From contig CM068838.1 in NCBI GenBank assembly GCA_028554795.2, positions 132,743,768 to 132,807,767 on the forward strand: a stretch of DNA of 64,000 nucleotides. Reading direction: 5' to 3'. Origin of the DNA: Sinohyriopsis cumingii. Taxonomy: Eukaryota; Mollusca; Bivalvia; Unionida; Unionidae. The position numbers and the translations under genes were made by a program. Positions 13,424 through 28,400 of the stretch are shown piece after piece (within the stretch, counting starts at the first letter, position 1; each line of letters starts with the position of its first letter). Below the pieces are notes generated by a model. The model was given only the letters and a program-made list of their open reading frames with translations. It was not told the origin of the DNA and made no database searches.

Positions 13424-16400
13424 TGTGTACTTGAAATGTATATATGTATATAATAGAGGGTCACAAGGAGGATAAGTTCCATGCAACTAATTGTGTCACC
13501 CTATTTAAATAAAGTAATTATTATTATTGTTATTATTATTATTATTATTAACAGTTGCTGTTTGAAACTTCTTATCCAAAGCCACTTAAGCAAATTTGAT
13601 AGAGGGGATCCAGGCATGAAGTTTTTTGAACATTTGTGCAAATGATGTCAATCTGCCATCAAATATGGCTGCCACTACTGAAAATATTAAAAACTCTTTA
13701 ATGAATTCCTATCAAAAACTACTCAGCAAACATTGATCAGATTTGACAGAAAGGATCCTGGCAGAAAAGACCTTTAAAGTCTGCACAGATGGTACCAATC
13801 TACCTTCAAATATGGCCACTTTTACGAAAAATGCAAAAAATGACCATTGCTGAAAATATAACAAACTCAAAATGACTTCTCCAAAACTGCTGAACAGAAT
13901 TTGACCAAGTTTGAGAAAAAGTGCATTTGTGCATGAAGGACTGCAGGTTTGTACAAACAGTGCCAATCTGCCATTAAATATGGTCACTGTTAGTAAAAAT
14001 AAACAAGCCTGTAAATGAACTGTTCTCCAAAATTTTAATAGTTTCATCAAACTTGAAAGAAAACGTCTGGCATGAAAACTTTGAAATTTAGAATTCCATC
14101 AAATGTGGATACAGTAATAGAAAAACCTAATGGAGATAGAAGGCGTCCAAAATTATACAACTGGTACTGATCCATGTTCAGATATGGCTACTTTTTGTTG
14201 TTGTTGTTGTAGGGTTTAATGCCATTTTTCAGCACACGATAGGCTATACATGGCAGCCAGTATTAATGGTGGAGGAAGAACCCGGGAAATCCCCGGAAAG
14301 AACCACTGACCCTCAAGAAGCTACTGGCAAGCTTTCTCACATACCCACATTGGCCAAATCCGAGACTCCAACCCACTCAGACAGAGGTGAGATAGCAGTG
14401 ATCCGTAACAGTGAGCACTTTAGACCACTCAGCCACTCGGGTCCCCGATATGGCTACTATTACTAAAACTAAATTAAATTTTAAATGACTTCTTTGCCAA
14501 GATGCAGAATAGAATTTGATTGTATTATTAATCCTGGCATGAAGACTTTTAAATTTTTTTATAAATGATGCTGATTTGTCATTACATGTGGCCACCATTA
14601 GTTAAAACAGAAAAATTCAATGCCTTGTTCTATAAAAAGGCTCCTCAGCCAGATTTGACCAAATTTGTCAGAAAGTATCCAGACATATACAACTTTCGGA
14701 CTTGTACAGGTGATGCCAATCTACCTCAAAAAGTTGAAAAACACTTGCACATTTTTTTTGAAATATTGACAGAAATCAGTTTGGTTCTGTACAAATTATA
14801 ATGATGTGGAGGAAGATTAGAAAACATGAGAAACCTTGTAGCTGCTATCACAGCATATGCAATCAACAGCATTGGACAAAATTTCAACAGAAAGTATGCA
14901 ACTGACCCAAATTTCAGGACCAGCTGCTCTTTCATTTGGCTATTTGACAGATCTCAGCCATATGAAAAAAAATGAGAAAAAAGCAGCTGATAAAGGTCTG
15001 TTAAAAGGAAGTGATAGTAAGAAAGAAAATCCCAGTGTATTTTTTTGTTACCTGAATCATATTAAGTTGCCTATATTATCCCATGAAGCAGAATTCACCC
15101 AAAATTTTAAATTTCAAATTTGTCATAAATATCGTAATATTTGCCATAAGCTAGATGATGAATTCCATGGTATGCTTATTTTTCCAGGAGATATAATGGG
15201 TCCCACTGTGCAGAGCCTTGGCAATCTATTACAAATGCCATATGGTTGTGGAGAGCAAAACATGATCACTATAGTGCCCAACATCTTTGTCAGCAAGTAC
15301 TTGCAGAGTGTCCAGAAAATGAATGATGAAATAAAGAGCAAGGTCATTAAATATATGTCAGCTGGTAAGTTCTTTTCATTCTGTCACGCCAAAATAATGA
15401 CCAGCAAAACATGAAAGTCTTTTCCTAGACCTGAAAATTCAGGGGGGACATTTCCCATTCATGCGGTAAAAAAGAGGAGTGTTTGAATATAGTATGTAGT
15501 TAATGAAGAAATAAACGTAAGGTTTTATATTGTGATTAAAATTTCCAGGTCCTATCTCCCTTTCTCACTGATAAAATAAGCGATACATCAGTGTTTCATT
15601 TACCAATTTCTGTTGGGGTTTTCTTTACGTTGAACAATCAGGGCTATAAAAAAATGGTATTTTCTAATTTTAAAAAAATGGGGACCATACTGGTCCCCAT
15701 GTTATAAGCAGGTTTGCAAGTTACGGGGTGCAAGTTATTGAGTGAGTCGTCTGTAGAAAGAATCTGAATGAATACATCCAAGATGAATACACTGACATAA
15801 ATTATATACTAACAGCACATACCGTATATACTCGCATATAAGCCCATTCGCATATAAGCCAAGCCCCCCCACCCACCCCAAACTGAATTGGTAAAACTGT
15901 TATAAAGTGCATGACCCGCGTATAAGCCGACCGATAATTTCTAGACTACTGGTACATCACAAGATGCACAAAGTGAGTTCTGAATACGTTTATTTAGGCA
16001 AATCACATTATTAAATAAAATGAAAGTAAGAAAGCTAATTTATTTGTTGAAATAAAAACAATTCTAAAGTGTTAAGTCTTAATGGAAATTTAATTAATCC
16101 TCATGCTGAAATCATGAATTATAAAAGTTCTATCACTTTTAGAATCCTTCAAAATCTGGCTCTGTATCAGACTCGCCAAGCAGTTCACGAAACTCTGCTT
16201 CTGTTACGGGCGTGCTTTCATCATATACGTCGTCATTGTCATCATGGTCATCCGATAGTGTGTCATTCTCCTTCTCGCTCTCCTCGTCATTGTCGGATTG
16301 AAATATAGCATCATCCTCTGTTCCATCCATGGCATTGCTGATACAGCACTTCCTGAATGATTTTGCTTTTCCGCCATTCCCGTACTTGCTTCTCGTTCAC

Positions 16401-19400
16401 AAAAAATTCACATGCTGCAGCACAGTTGTTATTTGTTTCACTTCACGACAGCACAAATCTTATGAGCCATGTGGCATCATTAGGCATGTGATCTCATCTT
16501 CAGCAATCAACAGAAACAATAAATACTGGAAGTCGAGGGGAAAAAGCATTAAAAATTTCAGACTTGGACCTTGGCCCACAGATAAGCCGACCCCCCTTCT
16601 TCCAGGCCTTTTTTTTTTCCCTAAATTTTTCGGCCTATGCGTGAGTATATACAGTAAATAAATAAACACTCCCATATAATGAAACTGTATGCATTGCAGT
16701 ATATGATGCTGCCCATCATATGGTATGCATCTAGGAACAGGTGGATGTACACATGACCTGATGTACATGGAGAATGGCAATATTTGTGGTCCCGACACAC
16801 ATAAATTGAGGTCCAGTGTGCCAGCACATTAATATTATGGTCCTCTATTCCTGCAGCAGCTGATGAATTGGCAGCCCTTATCAAAATTTGTTTTGTTTAG
16901 TAAGGTATCACCGCCTTTAAATTGACATTAATATTGACCAAAGTTAGATCCATATTAAATGCGTGAGTAATGTCAGTATAATTGCAGACTTAGACCATTG
17001 TTTCGTGATTATCTTAACTGTACTGATATTGTCATAATGGAACAAAATCTGTTTCCTCTACTTCATATGGCCCCATAGATGAGGGACAGCTCCTATGGGG
17101 TAGATTTCCATCAGGGCCATAGACAATATGTTTGTACCCATAATGTGGAAATTTTCAATCCAAGATCATGGGACCATCTGCCTTGGAAATACCACCAGAT
17201 CTGAGAGTTTATGCTGCATCTGTAATCAGTTTAAAACCAATAGTCAAAAGTACCATTAGAGTCCCAGAACATGAAAATTCCATTCTTTGAGCCAAAAGGT
17301 CAGTCCACATCATTAGATCCAGTCTACATTCACAATTCAGTTTCTCCTTCGAATATGTTCCACAGTCACATTACATTAGGATTATTATCATGCTACCACG
17401 CAAATATAACTCTACTAACAGATGAAAATCATCTTTTCTTGTCTAGTTCCAGTAGACAAGGGCAATAACTTTTGCCCATTACTTCCCCTTGGCACCACCA
17501 TCTGTCGCTAGTTTTTAGCTTTATTACTCTACTGATCACACTGTACAGTTTATCCTCCAATAATCCAAGTCATTTCTGCAATCCAGTTGAACCATCCAAT
17601 GTTCCTTTTGGATCTTTTGTGTGGATTAATCATTCTGCTGCAAGTTGTATACTTTCTTTTTTCAGTTTCTGCCAGATTTGAGTGATGTTGTCACCTCTAG
17701 GGACTTTGTCCTTTTAAGACCATGCCACACCATGCTATCATTGACCTCCCCAACACAATTATGAGTTAATGCGACCTTGATATTTTTGCTTGCTCCTTTT
17801 GTAACAATGTTTGTCTTGGCAAGTTTTAAACATGATGCATTGCTAATTTGTGCTTTGTTTTTCCCTTCTTGTGTAGTTTCAGTCAACTCAATACTTGAAT
17901 TGCATAAGTTCAAAGCATAGTCTGGGTTTTCAACTGATTCATTAGTAATGGGGAATATATTTGTATTAGTAAGTTAGTAAGGGGCCATCCATTTAGTACA
18001 TATGCAAAAATCTGGCAAAGCTTGACCCCTTCCCCCTCCCGTACACATACATACTTTTTACAGACCCCCCCGCATACATACACTTGACACACACTCCAAC
18101 TTCTATAGAACGTCTTAAATTTAATCCACACAGAAACAATCAAGGATTAAAAATATTAACATGTTTAATAAAACAAATAGTCCAGTGACGTCGAATGTCT
18201 GGCTGCATCAAAGAAATAAGCTGTGTAACTTTAAAAAGCTTGTCTAGTGTCAGCTAAAATTCAAATGCCAACTGAACCCAGTCAAACAGGTTACGTATTA
18301 GACAAATTACTATCAAGGTTTCACACCACACACCCACACCCCATTTCAAACAGGGAGGCATCAAGTCAACTGACCTGTGTGTTCTGATTGGCACTTTCTT
18401 CATTGGTTCAACAATCTTCATATCAACATACAAAACAGACACATTCCCAGGAGACTCGATGTCTTGGCCAACACTCTATCCAGGAAAGGGCATGTCCAAC
18501 ATATATGAAATGGTTTCTTCATCAGTCGGTCTTTACTCAGATTAGCACACTTTTAGTGAAGATTGATGATTGACTGTGGATGCAGTGTCAATCATTTGAG
18601 AGTGGTTGTGGGCATTTTCCTCCCCTTCCATGATGCTGATAGTGAAAATAATCAAGAAATTATGGAGCAGACTGGCAAGATGATTCTAATGGCCCCTCTC
18701 ATTTGGAACAAGTTCTCGGTCACTGACCTACTCATTCTACCAACAGATCTTGTGAGCAAGAAGGTCTCTCCACTCTGAAGGCTTACAAGGGAAAGTGGCA
18801 TGTTTTCAGGAACTGGTGCAATACCCACAACATTGTCCCTCTGTTTGCCTCAATCCCTCATTGGCTGACTTTTTCTCTGGCACTTTGAGGAGAAACAGTT
18901 GGTCCCAATCTCTATCAACGGCTACCACCCCACGATATTGAACACATTCTGGCATCATGGCAGACATGATATTGGGCATGATGTCTTAGCCCTTTTTGGT
19001 TTCAATCAACCAAAATCTCTGTTTCCAAATGGAATCAGTCGTGGGTTTTAACATGGCTTGATTTGAATCCATTGGAACCTCTAGCTCACACTTTGCTAAA
19101 GTTGCTGTCATGTAAGTAATGATAGCTCTAGCTTCCCTTGAAGGGTAAGCATGCCACAAGCCGTTTATGTTGACCCGCACTCTTCAGTTCAGATCAGAGG
19201 GTTCAGCAGTTTTCTTGACACAACCACTCTTGTAGCCCAAAATATACTACCATCCGTCGGTAACAAAAGTGTCATAACTCGCTTGCTCTCTTCCATAGAC
19301 AGGTCGAGAACAGCAACCATGCAAGATCCTGTTTGCAATCTCAAACACAACTTAAAATGCACAGACAAGTAATGGCACATGCAAATGCCTCTTCCTTCTG

Positions 19401-22400
19401 ATGTGAGCCAGAACACAGGATATACTCCTCAAGGCCTTGCTCGTGGCTGAAGTGGGTTGGATGCTTGGAGTACTCTGTACCTCACCAAATCAGTGTCACC
19501 TCACAAATACACCCTAGTATACCCAAATACTACCCAAATACACCCAAATATACCCAGATACTTCCCAAATACACCCAGATATACCCAAATACACCCAAAT
19601 ACTGCCCAACTATATCCAGTTACACCCAAATACTTCCCAAACACACTCAAAAATATAACCAAATACTGTCCAGATATAAAGACATGATACATTTAACTGG
19701 AGAGTTTTATAAAATTATTTGCAAAGTTAGGCTCTGGGTTAAAGTGAAATATGTTAAATTACAAAAGCGTTTAGAAATTCTTTGTAGGAAACTAACAAAC
19801 ATACCATCTCCAATTATGTCCCTAATTTGCATAATTAAATGCAGATGTATATATTCTATATGTTCTCATGGGTCGATGGTTCTTCCCGGGGTTTTCCCGG
19901 GTTCTTCCTGCACCATTAATACATTAATACTGGCCACCATGCATAGCCTATTGTGTGCTGAAAAATGGCGTTAAACCCTACAACAATTAAAGTTATTTAT
20001 GTTGTCTGCAATTGCATAAAATGGAATGATTGTTGTTGTTGTAGGGTTTAACGCCAGAAAACAAACAAAACAGAAGATCTTATATAAGTATTGTGAAGTT
20101 ACTTTCATTTATAGGAATTTATTTCATACAATTTGTAGTTGCTTCACACTGTAAAGAAACAATGAACAATATGCCATCTATGAAGACAAAATAATTCCTT
20201 CCTTAGAGACACAGTGAGGAAATGAAATATCGAGAAAAATGTCATTATTTGCAAAACATTGAAAATCAATAAATGTTTTCCATATATTTGTCATGGTGTT
20301 AGCAACGTTTGATTTATAATTAATTTGATCATGCTCCCACATTAAAATCAGCTGTTTCTCTTTCAGTTGGACATATCCATTATGAGCATTGTTGTCAAAG
20401 CAATGTACACTCCTTTTCATACATCATTTTAGTACATTGTACAGTGTCCCTTCATTGTAATCCCCCTCAGCTTACCACTTTCTGTCTTTTTGATGCAGAT
20501 TTTGTTATGGATCCAATTAAATTGATTCAAATTTGTTTTATTATTGATGTTAGATTTATTTAATATAATTTTACTTCTTGACTAATGGGATAAAAATTGT
20601 GTCGTTTCACATTTCTGTTAAGTACATATATACAGTACTCACATAAAAGTTATTGTCATCAGTAAAATGTACAGACCCAGATTTGCCAAAATGCAAAATG
20701 TGAAGGCAGATCAAGGTTTATTAAATTTGGAGCAGTCAGTAGAACAAACAACACAGACCCTGATCTACTGGCAGATTATATGATGGCAGATCAGGGTCAG
20801 TGTTGTTTGCAGTAGGATTTACTTATAATTGAGTAAATGGTATTTATTTTCATGTTTTTATGCTCTATTATGTCACACACACTTGTTGAAACATTTCTTT
20901 TTTATAAGATGGCCTCACGTATAACATGGATCGGTATTATGGCTCCAATGAATAGTGTTATGTAAAGTCTGAAATCACATAGTGAGATTCATTAAGAAGA
21001 GTCAGCAATGTATCTGCAAATTTGTCATAGTGAGGTTGGCATTATGAAGAGTCAGCAGTGTGTCAAGTAATTTATTATAGTGAGGTTCGTTATGAAGAGT
21101 CAACCATGTATCTGCAGATTTGATGTAGTTAGGTTGGCATTATGAAGTGTCAGCAATGTATCAGGTAATTTGTCATAGTGAGTTTGGCATTATGAAGAGT
21201 CAACAATGTATCTGGGAATATGTCATTGTAAAGTTCATTAAGAAGAGTCAACAATGTATCTGGGAATATGTCATTGTCAAGTTCATTATAAAGAGTCAAC
21301 AGTGTATCTGGGAATTTGTCATGGTGAAATTCATTATGAAGAGTCAGCAATGTAATGGGTAATTTGTCATGGTGAAGTTCATTACGAAGAATCAGCAGTG
21401 TATCTGGGAATTTGTCATGGTGAAGTTCATTATGAAGTGTCAACAGTGTATCTGGGAATTTGTCATGGTGAAGTTCATTATGAAGAATCAACAGTGTATC
21501 TGGGAATTTGTCATAGTGAAGTTTATTATGAAGAGCCAGCAATGTATTGGGTAATTTGTCATGGTGAAGTTCATTACGAAGAGTCAACAGTGTATCTGGG
21601 AATTTGTCATGGTGAAGTTTATTATGAAGAGCCAGCAATGTATTGGGTAATTGTCATGGTGAATTTCATTATGAAGAGCCAGCAATATATTGGGTAATTG
21701 TCATGGTGAAGTTCATTATGAAGAGTCAACAGTGTATCTGGGAAATTTTCATGGTGAAGTTCATTATGAAGAGTCAACAGTGTATCTGGGAATTTGTCAT
21801 TGTGAAATTCATTATGAAGAGTCAGCAATTTAATGGGTAATTTGTCATGGTGAAGTTCATTATGAAGAATCAACAGTATCTGGGAATTTGTCATGGTGAA
21901 GTTCATTATGAAGAATCAACAGTGTATCTGGGAATTTGTCATGGTGAAGTTCATTATGAAGAATCAACAGTGTATCTGGGAATTTGTCATGGTGAAGTTT
22001 ATTATGAAGAGTCAACAGTGTATCTGGGAATTTGTCATGGTGAAGTTCATTATGAAGAATCAACAGTGTATCTGGGAATTTGTCATAGTGAGGTCCATTA
22101 TGAAGAGTCAGCAATGTATCTGGGATATTGTCATAGCAGTGTTCATTATGAAGAGTCAGCAGTTTTTCTGGATATTGTCATAGCAAGGTCCATTATGAAG
22201 AGTCAGCAATGTATCTGGGATATTGTCATAGCAAGGTCCATTATGAAGAGTTAAAAATGTATCTGTAAAGTTGTTGTGGTGAGGTCCATTGAGAAGAGTC
22301 CGAGCAATGTATCTGGAAATTTGATGTATCGGTGTTCATTATACACGGGTCCTCTTTGAAGAGTTCAGTTCTCCTTGCAATGAAAATATGGACTCTTGAG

Positions 22401-25400
22401 ATTTATATACTTGGTCCAACATAAAGTTGACTGTTAATGAGGGATGGACATCAGAAGACCTCATAAAGAGATGGATCACTGTGGAAATTGAAACTCTGAT
22501 TACCGGTATTAAAGTTTGAATTTTCTTTCATCAGGGTATCAGAGAGAGCTTCAGTACCAGCACAGTGATGGATCATTCAGTGCTTTTGGAGAGCAGGGTG
22601 CCTGCTCATGTATGCGGGGACCTGACAATGAGAAAACTACAACTGGAGTTCCAGGCAGTTCTTGGTTTGTTATCCAGACATTTTTTTGAGTTTGATTTGT
22701 TATAACAGTAAATGTTGATACACTAGTGCAGTGCTGTCCAACCCACAGCCCGCAGCCTGATTTTAAATGGCCTACCAGAGCTCTAGCAGCTATTTAGTCA
22801 TTGCTTTTCAGTTTTCTGCTGCGGCCCTCGGCTTCAAGAAAAACATTTTTCAGTGGCCCATGGTGTCAAAAAGGTTGGATAGCACTGCACTAATGGGACA
22901 TTAATATATCATAAATATAATGCAAAGAGTGTAATAATAAACTCAGAGTACTCATGTACTTAACCAGAGTGTCAAATGATTGTATTTGGAATATAAGTCA
23001 AATGACATAGAGGGATAACCAGTAAGTATAACTTCTTCAAATGCATGTTGGAATGCAAAGAGCACCATTGAATTTAATGCCGTTGAAATCAATATCGGAT
23101 TTAGATGGAGGGTTGCACCACCTCTTAAATTTACCTGATTTGCCAATTTATAGGTGTTAGGCCAGGTGTTACAGATACGCCTAGTATATATTCTAAACTC
23201 TCAGTCTCATACAATCTTAACACCACACTTGACGTACTGGATCTGATAATGTCACAAGAACATTTTTGATATTATTTATGGATACCCCCAGAAAATACTT
23301 ACAAAGACTTTTTTTTTTTAATTTTAATCTCTGCCATCATAATGTGCTCCAAATACTGAGAGTTAGGAATAGTTTAATTTTTTGTTAATTTCAAAAAAGA
23401 AATTTCTTTTTAATATTATTTCAGGTTATCTGCCTTTGTGTTGAAGTCGTTTGCACAAACATTCCGCTTAAACCTTATCACCGTCGATTTAAATGTCCTC
23501 AAGAGAACCATTGATTTTCTCACACAATACATCAACAAAGATGGCTCATTTATTGAACCAGGAAATGTCATTCACAGAGAAATGCAGGTTTGTGTATATG
23601 CATGTGTTTTTTTGGGAATAATTATACAATTTTAGAATGATTACATATTCACCCAAAATGAAAATATATATATGGAGAGAGAGAGAGAAAGAGAGAGTGA
23701 TATAGATATCCTTGTTATAACACACTACAGTGTGATAAGTGATGATTTTATTTCAATTTAAAGCAGAATTCCCACTTTTCTCCTGGCCTGAATCCAATTT
23801 TCCTTTATACTGTCTGTTTTAAAAAAAATAATTTTTTGCGATCAGGTTTTAAAATAACAGCTCTCTCCAGTCCCATTATGTAATAATTCTTATAATAGTA
23901 TATGTTCATATATTATTTAAAAAATGGTAATTGTAAAGAGCGTCCTGATTGGTCAAAAATATATATTTGTCAGATGAATCTTTGTATAACAGAAACTGAT
24001 GGAAATGGAAAGAAAGAAGTATGCTTACAAAATGATAGAGATACTGACGTAGCAAGTTTGGATAAAGATTTGAAAAATATGTAGAAATGGGAATGGCTTG
24101 AATGCAAAGTCAGGCGGAAAGTTTGTCAAATGGGAATGGCTTAAATGCAAAGTCAATGGGAAAGTTTGCCAGATGGGAATGGCTTAAATACAAAGTCAGT
24201 GGGAAAGTTTGCCAAATGGGAATGGCTTTAATGCAAAGTCTATGGGAAAGTTTGTAATTTGTGAGAAAATTGAACATCAGAGTACTAGCATTTCTTTGCC
24301 AGAAAACTTGAACTACTGGTACTCCAATTGTAGCATCTCCAAAGGTAGTCCTTCAGTGTATGACAACCACCCTGATTTTTATGTTGATTGGGGGAATGTA
24401 TTACTTCCAAAATAAACCATGTTGTTTTACATGTTCCCCAGTTTACTAACAGGAGAAATAGAGGCCTAATTTTCAGGAATATCTCACACACTTGGCCATC
24501 TCAAATGGATTATTCTTCTAGAATACAAATATGCTTTGCTTTAGTCTTAGAGCTGGAATATAATTCTCTTTTTATACTTTATTGAAGGGAAACATTGACA
24601 ATTAAAGAGGTGAGACAGATTCAGTAATTCTCTTGAGTCAAATCAAATGTAGCATTATACCTGACCAGGAATCAAATGTGTCTCACTTGACCTATGTGTG
24701 ACTCATTATCTGATCTGCTTGTCAGTCCTTGGGGCAGAATGGTTAGACACCTAGATAGTCTTCATTAATATATACCATTTAAAATTTATATAATCTTTCA
24801 TCTGATGTTTGTGAAATTTTTCAATGAAACTAAAAGTTTGTGTTAAATTACATGGAATGCAATCCTGTTGAATAGGTAGTGTTAGCTAGATTATGAAATT
24901 TTGCCAATATAAGAGGCTAATCACTTTACCTCTAGGCCAGCTTCTAGGCCATGGAGCCAACTCTCAGGTCACAGCATCAACCACTGAGCCATTTAATGTC
25001 TAGCTCTAAACCTAGAAGCCAACAGCTAGTCATCTATGCTGCCTACTAAGCTGTTTACAAACTACTAGGCCATAGAGCCAACTACTAGGCCATAGAGCAG
25101 AATTGAATACAAATTTTTCATTTTTGAATATCCAGATGTGTATTCAGATTTGATTTAAATATTTGTAGATGGTAATGAAGCTATCCAAATCCATATTCTT
25201 GTTCTTTGTCTACTTTGGTGGTTATTGACACCCACACCCCATGCCAAACTGCATTGAAAATGATGAATGCAGTCACCTAATTAAATGACATTTTAGTCAT
25301 CTTAAGTAAATTGTCTGAGGATTTGTACTAAAAATCTAACAAATGCAGTTGTTGTTTTCCACTTTACATTCAAACTACAACCATATATGTTCCATTGATG

Positions 25401-28400
25401 CTGAAGACAGTCTACAGGTAAAGAAGGGCAGAAACTCTATTACTAGTTTAATTAATAAAGCAGAATATCTTAAAGGATTTCATAGAGAAGAGGTGGGGCC
25501 CTGAGTGGCCGAGTGGTCTAAAGTGCTCTCCGTTACGGATCACTGCCATCTCACCTCTGTCTGCATAGGTTCAAGTCTCGGATTCAGCCAATGTGGGTAT
25601 GTGAGAAAGCTTGCCAGTAGCTTCTTGAGGGTCAGTGGTTCTTTCCATGGTTTTCCCGGGTTCTTCCTCCACCATTAATACTGGCCGCCATGTATAGCCT
25701 ATAGTGTGCTGAAAAATGGCATTAAGAAGAGAAGAGGGTATCAAACTTTACTGTAACAGCAAACTACTGAAACCCAACAACTTAAATGGAGCTATTCTAA
25801 AATCTCTCCGCTGACACATGTACAGCTTATAACATCTACATTACTGACTTTTAAGTGAACAACCATTTAAATTTCTTTTAAACAGTGCATGAATATTTGA
25901 ATACTAGTTTGGGTTTTGAATAGTCACAAAACAAGAATATGCTTTGAATATTTAATTATTCCTGTCTCATCTCTGCTATGACACACTGCCTTTCAGAATA
26001 GCTTGCATTGTATGATGTGTATTTTCAGAGTGAAACAAGCCAAGGTTTTGGACTTACAGCATACATTCTTATTGCCATTCAAGAAGCAAAGGACCTCTGG
26101 GATAATGATTCAAATGTAAGTTTAACTATTTATGTTCCAATAACTAATGAATTTGTGTTAGTGTCTAGTCTTAATATGGTAAGCCACATATAAGGAGTAT
26201 TTGTCTTTATCCCTTCTGGGCATAAATCAGAAGAGATTATTGGTTGCCTTGTCCATCTTCTATCAATCTATCAATTAGCACAAGTTTGTTATTGCCATTT
26301 CTCTTAAACTTTTTGGAGGATTGCCATAAAACAGGATTTGGCTAATGTGGGTATGTGAGAAAGCTTGCCAGTAGCTTCTCGTGGGTTGGTGGTTCTTCCC
26401 GGAGTTTTCCTGGGTTCTTCCTCCACCATTAATACTGGCTGCCATGCATAGCCTATCTTGTGTTGAAAAATGGCGTTAAACCCCACAACAACAACAACAA
26501 CAACAAAAGTCATAAAACATTACACACACACATAAAACATTACACACACACACACACATTCATCTGAAGGTATTTTTGGTCCTAAATAATGAAAATGGTG
26601 CAGCTTGGATGATATGGCCATTACAGTGACCATTAGAGTGACCATTACAGCATTACAGTGGCCATTACAGTGACCATTTTTAAACTCTTCTTAGCACTAT
26701 CCCTCTTACTTGAATGGTCATATCAACATGGCATTTCACTAAAAGGCTTTTTAGGATGTCTTGTTGATCCTAAATGAAAATGGTACCAGTCTGATCTCAA
26801 ACATGCCCACCCCTGCAGACATCATGAAAATCTTGTTAATGCTACTTCTTCTAGATGGCTGGCTATACATACACTGGGTTGTGACCAAAAGACTTCTTAC
26901 GATATCCAGTTGGTTTGAAATGTGGTGCCAGTCTGACATCCACTAGATGGCTAGCTGTACACTGGGTTGTGACCAAAAGTCTATCCAGTTGGTCTGAAAT
27001 ATGTTGCCAATCTGACATCCACTAGATGGCTGGCTATACATACACTTGGTTGTGACAAAAGACTATCCAGTTGGTCTGAAATTGGTGCCAATCTGACATC
27101 CACTAGATGGCTGGCTATATATGCACTAGGTTGTGACCAAAAGACTTCTGATATCCAGTTGATCTGAAATGTGGTACCAGTCTGACATCCACTAGGTGAT
27201 TGGCTATATATACACTGGGCTGTGACCAACAGACTTCTTATGATATCCATTTGGTTGGAAATGTGGTGCCAGTCTGACATCCACTAGGTGATTGGCTATA
27301 TATACACTGGGCTGTGACCAACAGACTTCTTCTGATATCCAATTGATCTGAAATGTGGTGCCAATCTGATATCCAGTATAGCCACTATGGCATCCCTCAT
27401 GACAGTTTTGTTATTGCTACCACTGTGGCCATCTTCAGAATCATGTTTTTGCTATTCGTCCTATACAGCCGGTAATGTCTAAATAGGGCTTTCACCAAAT
27501 ACTTTTTATGATGTCCAATTGGTTTGAAATGAAAATGTGCCAACCTGACATTTAATACGGCAGCAATGGCAACCATTCTGAAAATCTTGTTACTGCTTCG
27601 CCTCGTTTACAAAAGTTCTATTGACATGAGGTTTTCACCAAAATACTTCTTACGATATCTAGTTGGTCCTGATTGACAGCAGCACTGATTTCATCCAATA
27701 CATCCACCACAATGGCCAGTGTGAAAATCTTTTTATTTCTCAAGAATATCAGAGATGGTTTTAATGCTTGCTAGTTAAAATGAAGAAACGGTCTGTTTTG
27801 GATTACTGGAAATGTCAGTGCCTTCTGGGGACTCTTATTATTTAGAAAAAGAAAAGTTTAAGAAGAATGAAAGATAAATCATTTAGATTAAAATCTTAAA
27901 TGCCAATAGGTTTTCAGTGCAAATTTCATCTTTACAGACAAAAACTAGATACAAAATTTACCTTGTAGCAGCTTATTTTTGCCATAGGGAAATTTTTAAT
28001 AATTTGATCAGGTTTTGTTTTAGTGCTTATTGTTAAGGCATATTTAAATGTAAACAGTACACAGTTTACAAAGAAATGTAAAGGTTTGTATATTTTTATT
28101 TTTTGTGTTGGGGGGAGGGGATGAACACAAAATGCCCAGTATAAACTCAGAAGCATATATTTAGTAACAGTATATCTAAAACTGGGAAATATGGTGTTGT
28201 ATGTGCTCACTTACAAATCAAGTTCACTGCACAGACCCATAATGCACTGGTAGATCTAGGTCTGTGCAGTTTGCTAGGAGTAATCACTTGGACATAACTT
28301 GTAAGTGAGTATATATCACAATTAATACATCTATAGAAATTTGAAGTTTTGAGGAATTCTCCATTAAGTCATATAATCTTGTTTCAAAATAGCTGCGAAC

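Larger units (their letters stand above)
23588..26028 (+). other. Intron 5
   Basis: It holds a (GA)n run at about 23673-23697, a 43-bp array at 24081-24258, degenerate short repeats at about 24940-25100 (ACTAGGCCATAGAGCC) and a SINE at 25494. There is no gene. It ends in the acceptor TGTATTTTCAG. Confidence 0.7.

Noticed and set aside
14857..15187. Upstream part of the 185-codon frame ending at 15414 as coding
   Set aside because: Only 15188-15364 matches the thioester family. The acceptor TTTTTCCAG at 15187 and phase with exon 2 show that the rest is intron.
21147..22254. Frames of up to 162 codons (EVHYEESTVYLGICHG type) as a gene
   Set aside because: They are translations of the 48-bp minisatellite in several frames and on both strands.
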